Shown here one piece after another: positions 47,983 through 55,260 of a stretch of 64,000 bases of DNA. A model generated the notes under the pieces. That model was given only the letters and a program-made list of their open reading frames with translations, was not told the origin of the DNA and ran no database searches. The stretch spans positions 1-64,000 of the forward strand of contig JANWIP010000006.1 in NCBI GenBank assembly GCA_025449845.1, given 5' to 3'. Within the stretch, counting starts at the first letter, position 1. The number at the start of each line of letters is the position of its first letter. The position numbers were made by a program, and so were the translations under genes. The DNA comes from Solirubrobacteraceae bacterium (GTDB taxonomy: Bacteria > Actinomycetota > Thermoleophilia > Solirubrobacterales > Solirubrobacteraceae).

Positions 47983-48669
47983 GTGGCCCCAGCCCCCGTA
48001 TGCATAGTCGGCGCCTCGGGCGCTTTGGGCTTCGGGCTGGCGGTGCGCCTGGGCCGAGCGGGCGTGCCGGTGGTGATCGGCTCGCGCGACGAGGCCCGCG
48101 CGCAAGAGGCCGCACAGCGCGCGCGGGACGCCGTCCCACAGGGCGAGTTCGTGGGTTATGACAACTCCCGCGCGGTCGGCGAGGCGGAGCGCGTCGTGCT
48201 GAGCGTGCCTTTCCGCAGCCAGTCCGAGACGCTGACAAACTTGAAAGACGCCTGGCGCGAGGGCCAGCTTCTGATCGACGCGACGGTACCGCTGGCTGCC
48301 GCCGTGAGCGGCAAGGCGACGCGCATGTTGGGCGTCTGGCAGGGCTCGGCCGCGCAGCAGGCGCAGGAGATGGCCGGCGCAGGCGTGCGCGTCGTGAGCG
48401 CGCTGCACACCGTCAGCGCCGCCTCGCTCAGCGACCTCGGCCATGAGCTTTCAGAGGACGTGCTGGTCTGCGGCGACAAGCGCGCGGACAAGCGCGAGGC
48501 CGCCGAGCTCCTGCAGCAGATCGATGGCTTGCGCTGCGTGGACTGCGGGCGCCTTGAGATGGCGCGCATCACGGAGTCGCTCACGGCGATGTTGATCGCG
48601 GTCAACTCCCGCTACAAGACCCACGCGGGCCTTCATCTGACGGGGCTGCCGGAGGAGCTGTGGGAGTAG
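47983..48669 (+). CDS. npdG: NADPH:F420 reductase (F420-dependent NADP oxidoreductase)
   Basis: A 228-residue Rossmann enzyme. The nucleotide-binding start CIVGASGALGFGLAVRLGRAG and GSRDEARAQEAAQRA are typical of F420-dependent NADP oxidoreductase, as are VVLSVPFRSQSETL, LIDATVPL and the C-terminal SRYKTHAGLHLTGL. It exchanges hydride between F420 and NADP. GTG 47983 is chosen; a much longer open frame upstream has no homology. Its 3' end overlaps the cofD frame by 10 bases, so it leads the F420 operon. Confidence 0.9.
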   Translation: MAPAPVCIVGASGALGFGLAVRLGRAGVPVVIGSRDEARAQEAAQRARDAVPQGEFVGYDNSRAVGEAERVVLSVPFRSQSETLTNLKDAWREGQLLIDATVPLAAAVSGKATRMLGVWQGSAAQQAQEMAGAGVRVVSALHTVSAASLSDLGHELSEDVLVCGDKRADKREAAELLQQIDGLRCVDCGRLEMARITESLTAMLIAVNSRYKTHAGLHLTGLPEELWE

Positions 48670-49598
48670 ATGTCCTCGTGACCGGGGACGTCGTCGTCCT
48701 CGCGGGCGGTACCGGCGGCGCCAAGCTAGCGCGCGGCATGCAGGACGTGGTCGGACCTGAGCACCTGACGGTGGTGGCCAACACCGGCGACGACATCGAG
48801 ATCTATGGCTCCTACGTCTCCCCCGACCCGGACCTGGTGAGCTTTTGGCTGGCCGATGCGATCGACGAGCGCGGCTGGGGGCTGCGCGGGGACACCTTCA
48901 ACACAATGGACGGCCTGCGCGCGTTGGGGGTGGACGTGTGGTTCAACCTCGGCGACCGTGACCTGGCGTGGTGCATCGAGCGCAAGCGGCTGCTGGGCGA
49001 GGGTGTGTCTCCAACCATGGCCCTGGCGCGGCTAAACGAGGCGCTGGGCGTGCGCGCCAAGGTGCTGCCCATGAGCGATGACCTGGTGAACACATGGGTG
49101 CGCGGCGCCAGCGGCTGGTGCTCCTTCCAGGAGTTCATGATCCGTGAGCAGGGCCAGGGCCTGATCGAGGGTCTGGAGTTCCGCGGCGCCGAGCAGGCAA
49201 GACCAAGTGATGAGGTGCTCGCCGCGATCGCCGGCGCCAAGGCGATCGTGATCGGACCGTCCAACCCAATGGCATCGATCGCGCCGATCCTTGCGGTGCC
49301 CGGAATGCACGAGGCGCTGGCGGCGGCCACGGCGCCGGTTATCGCCGTCAGCCCGATCGTTGATGGGGAGGTGCTGAAGGGTCCCACCGCATCCTTCATG
49401 GCCTTCGCGGGGCTGGCTTGCAACGCCACCGGGGTACGCGACTTCTACGGCGAGCTGCTCGATGGGATCGTCTCCGACGAGACCCCGCCGGAGGGCGGGC
49501 CGCGGGCATTGCGCATCAGCACGCGCATGTCCGACGCGGCCGCTCGTGCCAGCGTAGCCGAGGAGGTGCTGGAGTTCGCCGAGACGCTGGCGGGCTAG
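48660..49598 (+). CDS. cofD: 2-Phospho-L-lactate / phosphoenolpyruvate transferase of F420 synthesis
   Basis: A 312-residue enzyme (CofD/FbiA) that joins the activated lactyl or enolpyruvyl unit to the deazaflavin Fo. Signature blocks are LAGGTGGAKLARGM, NTGDDIEIYGSYVSPD, FNLGDRDLAWCIERKRLL, MSDDLVNTWV, PSNPMASIAPIL and SPIVDGEVLKGPTASFMAF. In actinobacteria the usual donor comes from phosphoenolpyruvate, giving dehydro-F420-0. GTG 48660 overlaps npdG; GTG 48678 is the other possible start. Confidence 0.94.
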   Translation: MGVDVLVTGDVVVLAGGTGGAKLARGMQDVVGPEHLTVVANTGDDIEIYGSYVSPDPDLVSFWLADAIDERGWGLRGDTFNTMDGLRALGVDVWFNLGDRDLAWCIERKRLLGEGVSPTMALARLNEALGVRAKVLPMSDDLVNTWVRGASGWCSFQEFMIREQGQGLIEGLEFRGAEQARPSDEVLAAIAGAKAIVIGPSNPMASIAPILAVPGMHEALAAATAPVIAVSPIVDGEVLKGPTASFMAFAGLACNATGVRDFYGELLDGIVSDETPPEGGPRALRISTRMSDAAARASVAEEVLEFAETLAG

Positions 49599-49611
49599 GC
49601 TCTGAGAGCCG

Positions 49612-50289
49612 ATGCGCACCGCCGCGATCCTCCCCGTGAAGCGCTTCGAGCGCGCCAAGCAGCGCCTGGGCGCGAGCGTGGCCGATCCGCTGCGACTGGA
49701 CCTGGCGCGGGCAATGGTGGGCGACGTACTCACGGCCTTGCACCGCTGCGCGTCGATCGACCTGACAGTTGTCGTGACCAGCGAGCAGTCCGTGGCTACT
49801 GCCGCCGGCTATCAGGGCGCGGTGGTTGTGGAGGACAGCGCCGAGGAGAGCCAGAGCGCGGCCGTCACACTGGGCCTGGAGCGCGCACTGGCGGAAGGCG
49901 CCGAGCGGGCGCTGTGCATACCCGGCGACTGTCCCGCCTTGGACCCGGCCGAGCTGGATGCGCTGCTGCTAGCCGACAGCGCCACGCGCGAAGTGGTGAT
50001 CGTCCCTGACCGTCACGGCACAGGCACGAATGGCCTGCTGCTGACGCCGCCGCACGCGATCTCCCCCAGCTTCGGCCCTGGCAGCTGTGCGCGCCACCAG
50101 CAGCTGGCGCGCGCGGCAGGCTTGGCATGTCGTCTGGAGCATCCGGCGTCGCTGCTGCTGGACATCGATACGGGCGAGGACCTGGCGGCGTTGCGTGAAC
50201 GACTGGCGGGCGAGACGGTGAGAGCGCCACGCACACGGACGGTGTTGGGGCTCGTGGGACAGCACCGGTCCGCCGTGAGCGCCCGTTGA
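49612..50289 (+). CDS. cofC: Phosphoenolpyruvate/2-phospholactate guanylyltransferase
   Basis: A 225-residue nucleotidyltransferase (CofC/FbiD). It begins AAILPVKRFERAKQRLG, the GTP-binding loop of the family, and has LCIPGDCPALDPAELDALL and DRHGTGTNGLLLTPP. It makes the activated GPP-linked precursor used by CofD. It sits between cofD and cofE, 13 bp after cofD and overlapping cofE by TTGA. Confidence 0.92.
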   Translation: MRTAAILPVKRFERAKQRLGASVADPLRLDLARAMVGDVLTALHRCASIDLTVVVTSEQSVATAAGYQGAVVVEDSAEESQSAAVTLGLERALAEGAERALCIPGDCPALDPAELDALLLADSATREVVIVPDRHGTGTNGLLLTPPHAISPSFGPGSCARHQQLARAAGLACRLEHPASLLLDIDTGEDLAALRERLAGETVRAPRTRTVLGLVGQHRSAVSAR

Positions 50290-51038
50290 GCACCTTGCAA
50301 GCCCGCAGCGTGAGCGGCCTGCCTGAGGTGCGGGCCGGGGATGACGTGGCGGCGCTGATCATGGCGGCGCTGGAGGCAGAAGACCTTGATGGCCAGATCG
50401 TGGCGATCGCGCACAAGGTCATATCGAAGTCCGAGGGCGCGGTGGTGGCACTGGCGGAGGTGACCCCCACCCCACGCGCACAGGCACTGGCCGCCGAGCA
50501 GGGCAGGGACCCCCGCGCGGTACAGGTGGTGCTCGATCAGTCCCAAGAGGTGGTGCGCGCGGCAAATGGTGTGCTGATCTGCCGCACGCACCACGGCTTC
50601 GTATGTGCCAACGCGGGCGTGGATGCCTCAAACGCGGCGGCCCGGGACACGCTGATAACCCTTCCCCAGGACCCCGACGCCTCGGCAAGGAAGATCCGCA
50701 CGCGCCTGCGCGAGCTGACCGGCACGGCCCCGGCGGTACTCATCAGCGACAGCTTCGGCCGCGCCTGGCGCCATGGCCAGTGCGATGTTGCGATCGGCTG
50801 CGCCGGCCTCTCCCCGCTGGAGGATTGGCGCGGTCGCACCGATAGCGCCGGCCTGGAGCTTCGTGCGACATGGCTGGCGGTGGCCGACGCCATCGCCGCG
50901 ACAGCTGATCTGGCGCGGGCAAAGGACTCAAGCGAGCCGGTCGTGATCCTTGGGGGGCTGGAGCGGTATGTGACCGACGAGGACGGGCCGGGAGCGGTGG
51001 CGTTGCTGCGCCCCGCAGCGGAGGACCTGTTTCGATGA
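50286..51038 (+). CDS. cofE: F420-0:gamma-L-glutamyl ligase (single-domain)
   Basis: A 250-residue CofE/FbiB-type ligase that adds glutamates to F420-0 with GTP. Family blocks are IVAIAHKVISKSEG, GVLICRTHHGFVCANAGVDASN, LPQDPDASARKIRTRL, VLISDSFGRAWRHGQCDVAIGCAG and DWRGRTDSAGLEL. It ends at the CofE domain. The C-terminal FMN-binding reductase domain found in mycobacterial FbiB, which reduces dehydro-F420-0, is absent. TTG 50286 overlaps the cofC stop as TTGA. Confidence 0.93.
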   Translation: MSTLQARSVSGLPEVRAGDDVAALIMAALEAEDLDGQIVAIAHKVISKSEGAVVALAEVTPTPRAQALAAEQGRDPRAVQVVLDQSQEVVRAANGVLICRTHHGFVCANAGVDASNAAARDTLITLPQDPDASARKIRTRLRELTGTAPAVLISDSFGRAWRHGQCDVAIGCAGLSPLEDWRGRTDSAGLELRATWLAVADAIAATADLARAKDSSEPVVILGGLERYVTDEDGPGAVALLRPAAEDLFR

Positions 51039-51054
51039 GAAGTCGTCGGCTCGG

Positions 51055-51933
51055 CTAAGAAGCCGCCGCGCCCTGCGACGCCGCATCCGCCCCACCGCTG
51101 AGGCGGGCGCTGAGGAAATCCACCAGCAGCCGCTGAACGGTGTCGGGGGCGTCGGCGAACGGCCAGTGCCCGGAGGCGGACAGCACGTGCACCTCGGCCG
51201 AGGGGAAGGCGTCGCGCTGGCGCACCGCGTAGGAAGAGGGCACGTAGGCATCGTGTTCGCCCCAGATGATGAGCGCGGGAATGTCGCGGGGGGCAAGCAG
51301 CGCGGCGAACTCGGCTGCCCCCTCACCAGGCTCGGGCGTGGCGCGGTAGAGAGCGAGCACAGCGCTGCGCGTGCGCTTGTCGTAGTGGTCATACATGCGG
51401 TTGGTGAAGTCGCTCGGCAGCCCCTGCGGCTCGCCGCGTGCGACAAGCCAGCGGAAGGCGGAGCGGGTGGCGGTCGCCTGGAAGATCTCACCCAGCACCG
51501 GCGTGCGCCACAGGCGCGCCAGGCGATGCCAGCGATAGCCGGGCATGATTCCGATATCGATCAGGGTGATGCTGGCGACGCGATCGAGGTGCCCAGCCAT
51601 CCAGGCGAGGCCAATCGGTCCGCCGAAGTCGTGTAGCACGAGGTGCACGCGCTCGATGCCAAGCGCCTTGATGACTTCCCCGAGGAAGGCGGAGTAACCC
51701 TCGACGGTGTGCTGGAAGCCGGCTGGCGCCACGGTGTCGCCGAAGTCGGGCAGGTCGAAGGAGACGGCCCGCAGCTGCTCGCCGGCGGACGCGACGAGCT
51801 TCTCCCAGTCATCGGCGGAGCCGGGGTTGCCGTGCACGAACACCACGGCCTCGCTCGCATCCGAGGGTCCCGCCATGTTGACGCGGGTACGGGTGCCGCC
51901 AACCTCCAGACGCGTGCGCTCGATGTCACTCAT
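51055..51933 (-). CDS. Alpha/beta-hydrolase, epoxide-hydrolase/haloalkane-dehalogenase type
   Basis: A 292-residue hydrolase. The oxyanion loop is FVHGNPGSADDW and the nucleophile elbow LVLHDFGGPIGLAW has Asp rather than Ser, which points to epoxide hydrolases, haloalkane dehalogenases or related C-X hydrolases. Acid and base are likely in WGEHDAYVP and SASGHWPFADAP. It is coupled to the upstream flavoprotein by ATGA (51930-51933) and belongs to the PadR-adjacent operon. Confidence 0.9.
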   Translation of the reverse strand: MSDIERTRLEVGGTRTRVNMAGPSDASEAVVFVHGNPGSADDWEKLVASAGEQLRAVSFDLPDFGDTVAPAGFQHTVEGYSAFLGEVIKALGIERVHLVLHDFGGPIGLAWMAGHLDRVASITLIDIGIMPGYRWHRLARLWRTPVLGEIFQATATRSAFRWLVARGEPQGLPSDFTNRMYDHYDKRTRSAVLALYRATPEPGEGAAEFAALLAPRDIPALIIWGEHDAYVPSSYAVRQRDAFPSAEVHVLSASGHWPFADAPDTVQRLLVDFLSARLSGGADAASQGAAAS

Positions 51934-53288
51934 TGTACGCTCTCCCGGTTGGTGTGGGTATGCCCGGCCGGCACGGCGACGCTGGTGGCGCGCACCGACC
52001 CGCTTGCTCGCACGGGGGCGATCGTTGCGGCCGGGCGGCGACGCAGCGCATGGCGCGCGTTGACCACGAGTGCCCGTGGTAGACCTGAGGTCACCAAACG
52101 GGTCGGCCCGATGTTGCGCGTGCCGAAGGCTTCGAAGATGCCGGCCACCTTGGCGTCCCGGGCGGCAGCGGAGAACAGCAGTCGCTCGCCAGGGTTGAAT
52201 GGTCGCCCGGTGGCGTAGCTATGGATCAGGAATGCGTGGCCGCGCAGCCCGATCGCGTGGCGACGCCGGTAGGCGCTCAGCCCGCGCCGCAATGATTCCC
52301 GGCCTGGCGTTCCTCCAGGACCGGCCACCGCCGCTGCAACGCTGTCAGCGAGCCATTCAGCCGACTGAAAGGCCCACCCGCAGCCGACACCGAACAGCGG
52401 GTCCGTGGCGAACGCGGCGTCGCCGACGAGTGCCAACCCCGGAGCGGTGGGGGTACGCATGACGTTGGGCATCTCAAGCTTGCCGATCGTCGGCCCGACC
52501 TGCGTCGAAGCGAGAATCGGGGGCGCTTCGGGAAGATCGGCGACGAATGAGATGAGCGCGGCGGTGGGGTCGCGCCGGAACTCGGGCAGACGCTCCTCGG
52601 TGGGCATCGCCGCATACATCGTCGACCCGTCGTCGGTGGGGAAGGCTGCGCCCCACTGCGGGTCGGCCATCCAGATAGAGCCGTTCGGCGAGCCCACCGG
52701 AGGCGGCCCCTCGAAGTAGCCGGTGTAGCTGAAACGGCGGTGGGGACTCGTGCGGGAGTGCACCCCGGCGAGCTCGGCGATGTGCGAATCGCGCCCATCG
52801 GCGCCGACGACCAGACGCGCCCGCAGCTGCGTGGCATTGCCCTGGCGGTCCTCGATGCGCACTCCCGAGACACGGCCGTCTTCGGTGTCGCGCAGCAGCT
52901 CTCGCGCGGTGCGGTCGAGCATCAGGTCCACCCCGGGGGTGTCGGCGGCCGCTGCACGGACGAGCGGGTCGAGCACTTCGCGGCGCAGGTTGATGCTGCT
53001 CGGCAGCGTCTCGGTATCTGGCTCGATCCAGCCCCAGCGCGTCCAGATGCGCACACGCGAGCGCAGGCCGCCCGCCTCTTCGATCGCCTGGAGCAGCCCT
53101 AGCCGCTGGAGGGTCGCCATCGCCGAGGACTGGATGAAGTGCCCGCAGATCCGCTTGAAGGCCGCCGGGTCGGGTCGTTTCTCGACCAGCGCCACGCGAG
53201 CGCCAGCCCTCGCAAGGAAGATCGCGGTCGCGCAACCGGCGAGGCTGGCCCCCACGACCGCCACGTCGCAGTCCTCCTGAGTGCCCAT
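51930..53288 (-). CDS. FAD-dependent monooxygenase/geranylgeranyl-reductase-like protein
   Basis: A 452-residue flavoprotein. It has the Rossmann start CDVAVVGASLAGCATAIFLARAGARVALVEKR, the second FAD motif LRARLVVGADGRDSHIAELAG and the third motif GLALVGDAAFATDPLFGVGCGWAF. These mark group A flavin monooxygenases and geranylgeranyl-reductase-like enzymes. It overlaps the next gene by ATGA and the previous one by TGATG. A close paralogue lies directly upstream. Confidence 0.9.
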   Translation of the reverse strand: MGTQEDCDVAVVGASLAGCATAIFLARAGARVALVEKRPDPAAFKRICGHFIQSSAMATLQRLGLLQAIEEAGGLRSRVRIWTRWGWIEPDTETLPSSINLRREVLDPLVRAAAADTPGVDLMLDRTARELLRDTEDGRVSGVRIEDRQGNATQLRARLVVGADGRDSHIAELAGVHSRTSPHRRFSYTGYFEGPPPVGSPNGSIWMADPQWGAAFPTDDGSTMYAAMPTEERLPEFRRDPTAALISFVADLPEAPPILASTQVGPTIGKLEMPNVMRTPTAPGLALVGDAAFATDPLFGVGCGWAFQSAEWLADSVAAAVAGPGGTPGRESLRRGLSAYRRRHAIGLRGHAFLIHSYATGRPFNPGERLLFSAAARDAKVAGIFEAFGTRNIGPTRLVTSGLPRALVVNARHALRRRPAATIAPVRASGSVRATSVAVPAGHTHTNRESVQ

Positions 53289-54592
53289 CAGGCGCTCTCC
53301 AGCCCGGCGCGGCTGGAGCGATTGTCCCTGCGCCGCGAGATCGAATGGCGTGCCTGCGCCACCACCGCAAGCGGCACCCCCGTGGCCAGCATGCGCACCG
53401 GCCCGATGTTGCGCGACCCGAAGGCCTCGAAGACCCGCGCCGTGCGCTCGTCATACGTCGCCGCCGAGAACAGCATGCGCTCGCCGGGATTGAGCTTGCG
53501 CCCGCTGGAGTAGTCGAGGATCGTCATCGTGTGCCCGCGCAGCCCGCGCGCGTGGCGACGCCGGTAACGCTCAAGGCCCTGCTCCAGAGACTCGGCCCCC
53601 GTCAGCGCCGGCGCGACGCTGTCGGCGAGCCACTCCGAGGACTGGAAGGCGAAGCCACAACCGACGCCCCACAGCGGGTCCAGCGCGCCCGCGGCGTCAC
53701 CGGTGAGCGCCAGACCCGGCGCGGTGGGCTTATGGATGACGTTGGTCATGTCGATCTTGCCGGTGACCTCTCCAAACAGGCGCGAAGCGAGGATCGGCGG
53801 GGCCTCGGGTACGGCGGAGACGAACGCCTTCAGCGCCGCCTCGGGGTCAGCCCGGAACTCGGGCAGGCGGTCCTTGGTGGGCATCACGGCATAGAAGATC
53901 AGGCCGCTGTCGGTCGGGAAGGCGGCCGCCATGTGCGGGTCGAGCAGCCACAGCGCGGGGTCGGGAGCCGTGACCGGCGGGGGCCCTTCGAAATAGCCGC
54001 CATAAGCAAAACGCCCATGACGCACCGTCTTGGTGCTCACCTCCGCAAGCTTGGCCACGCGCGAGTCGCGCCCATCGGCGCCGACGACGAGGCGGGCGCG
54101 CAGCGTGAGCGTCTCGCCCTGTGAGTTGCGGGCTTTCAGGCCACACACCGTTCCTCCCTCACGTACCAGCTCCTGCACGGTGTGGCCGAGGATCAGATCC
54201 ACCCCCGGCGTCTCGGCAGCCAACTGCCGAATCATCGGATCGAGCTTCTCGCGGCGCAGGTTCACGCCGCTGGGCACGGTGCTCCGTGCGGGCGGATCGA
54301 TCCACCCCCAGCGCGTCCATAGGCGCGCGCGCCCACGCACCGCACCCGCCTGCATCATCCGCTCCAACAGACCCATGCGTTCCAGCGTGGGCACAGCCGA
54401 GGACTGGATGTAATGCGTGCAGATGCGCTTGAACGCATTCGCGTCCGGACGCTGCTCAACAAGCGCCACGCGCGCTCCTGCCTTGGCAAGCAGGATCGCC
54501 GTGGTGCAGCCCGCGAGACTGGCGCCGGCGACTGCTACGTCGTAGTCCGAAGCACCAGCGAAGATGCTCCCTGCCTGTGCTGAATCGGCCAT
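53288..54592 (-). CDS. FAD-dependent monooxygenase/reductase, paralogue of the next gene
   Basis: A 434-residue flavoprotein closely similar to the gene after it: YDVAVAGASLAGCTTAILLAKAGARVALVEQR, ICTHYIQSSAVPTLERMGLLER, LTLRARLVVGADGRDSRVAKLAE and GLALTGDAAGALDPLWGVGCGFAF. The pair probably arose by tandem duplication. They may act in series on one substrate or form a dimer. It starts at ATG 54592, divergent from the PadR regulator with the palindrome at 54644-54664 between them. Confidence 0.9.
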   Translation of the reverse strand: MADSAQAGSIFAGASDYDVAVAGASLAGCTTAILLAKAGARVALVEQRPDANAFKRICTHYIQSSAVPTLERMGLLERMMQAGAVRGRARLWTRWGWIDPPARSTVPSGVNLRREKLDPMIRQLAAETPGVDLILGHTVQELVREGGTVCGLKARNSQGETLTLRARLVVGADGRDSRVAKLAEVSTKTVRHGRFAYGGYFEGPPPVTAPDPALWLLDPHMAAAFPTDSGLIFYAVMPTKDRLPEFRADPEAALKAFVSAVPEAPPILASRLFGEVTGKIDMTNVIHKPTAPGLALTGDAAGALDPLWGVGCGFAFQSSEWLADSVAPALTGAESLEQGLERYRRRHARGLRGHTMTILDYSSGRKLNPGERMLFSAATYDERTARVFEAFGSRNIGPVRMLATGVPLAVVAQARHSISRRRDNRSSRAGLESA

Positions 54593-54643
54593 GTATCTCA
54601 GCTCCTTCTGCTCGCACCCGGCGGTGCGGCGACACGCACGCTC

Positions 54644-54664
54644 TATAGTTCGAGCCGAACTATA
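54644..54664. promoter_or_regulatory. Palindromic operator for the PadR regulator
   Basis: TATAGTTCG and CGAACTATA are perfect inverted copies separated by AGC. The site lies in the 83-bp spacer between the flavoprotein operon and padR, 12 bases before the regulator's ATG. This position fits PadR binding that represses both directions. Confidence 0.7.
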
Positions 54665-54675
54665 CAGGACGAACC

Positions 54676-55218
54676 ATGGAAAGCAAGACGACCCGTCTCA
54701 CAACAACTTCCTACGCCGTGATGAGCCTGCTGCAGCTGCTGGGCGAGGCCACGCCGTATGATCTCAAGCAGGCGCTGGACCGCTCGATCCAGAACTTCTG
54801 GCCGGTGCCGCATACGACCTTCTACGACGAGCCCGCAAGGCTGGCGAAGGCTGGCTACCTCTCACAGAGCCAGGAGTCGGGCGGGCGTCGGCGCAAGCGC
54901 TACGCGCTCACCGACACCGGTCGCCAAGCGCTGCACGACTGGGCCGACTCCCCCGTGACGGCGCCGTCACAGTTTCGTGATGAGGGCATGCTGAAGGTGC
55001 TCGCGGGCGCCGATCCGCGGAAAGTCTATGCCGGCCGGGGCGACTGGCACCGCGGCAAGTTGGCCGAGCTGGAAGGCTATCTGGAGAACCTGCGCGCGGC
55101 GCAGAAGGTGAAGCCGATGGACCGGTGGCGCGGGGCCGAGGCGACTTTGGTGGCGGGGATCAACTACCACCAGCAGATGATCGAATCAATCGAACGCTTC
55201 ATCGAGCGTCCCGCCTAG
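54676..55218 (+). CDS. PadR-family transcription regulator
   Basis: A 180-residue protein. The winged helix covers TTTSYAVMSLLQLLGEATPYDLKQALDRSIQNFWPVPHTTFYDEPARLAKAGYLSQSQESGGRRRKRYALTDTGRQAL, typical of PadR, followed by the helical dimerisation domain (about 95-180) of the larger PadR subgroup. It probably represses the divergent flavoprotein-hydrolase operon and itself until an aromatic or drug-like ligand binds. The ligand is unknown. Confidence 0.92.
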   Translation: MESKTTRLTTTSYAVMSLLQLLGEATPYDLKQALDRSIQNFWPVPHTTFYDEPARLAKAGYLSQSQESGGRRRKRYALTDTGRQALHDWADSPVTAPSQFRDEGMLKVLAGADPRKVYAGRGDWHRGKLAELEGYLENLRAAQKVKPMDRWRGAEATLVAGINYHQQMIESIERFIERPA

Positions 55219-55260
55219 CTCAGGCAGCCACGGGCACCTCGCCGGCGCCCTTCAGGCCGC

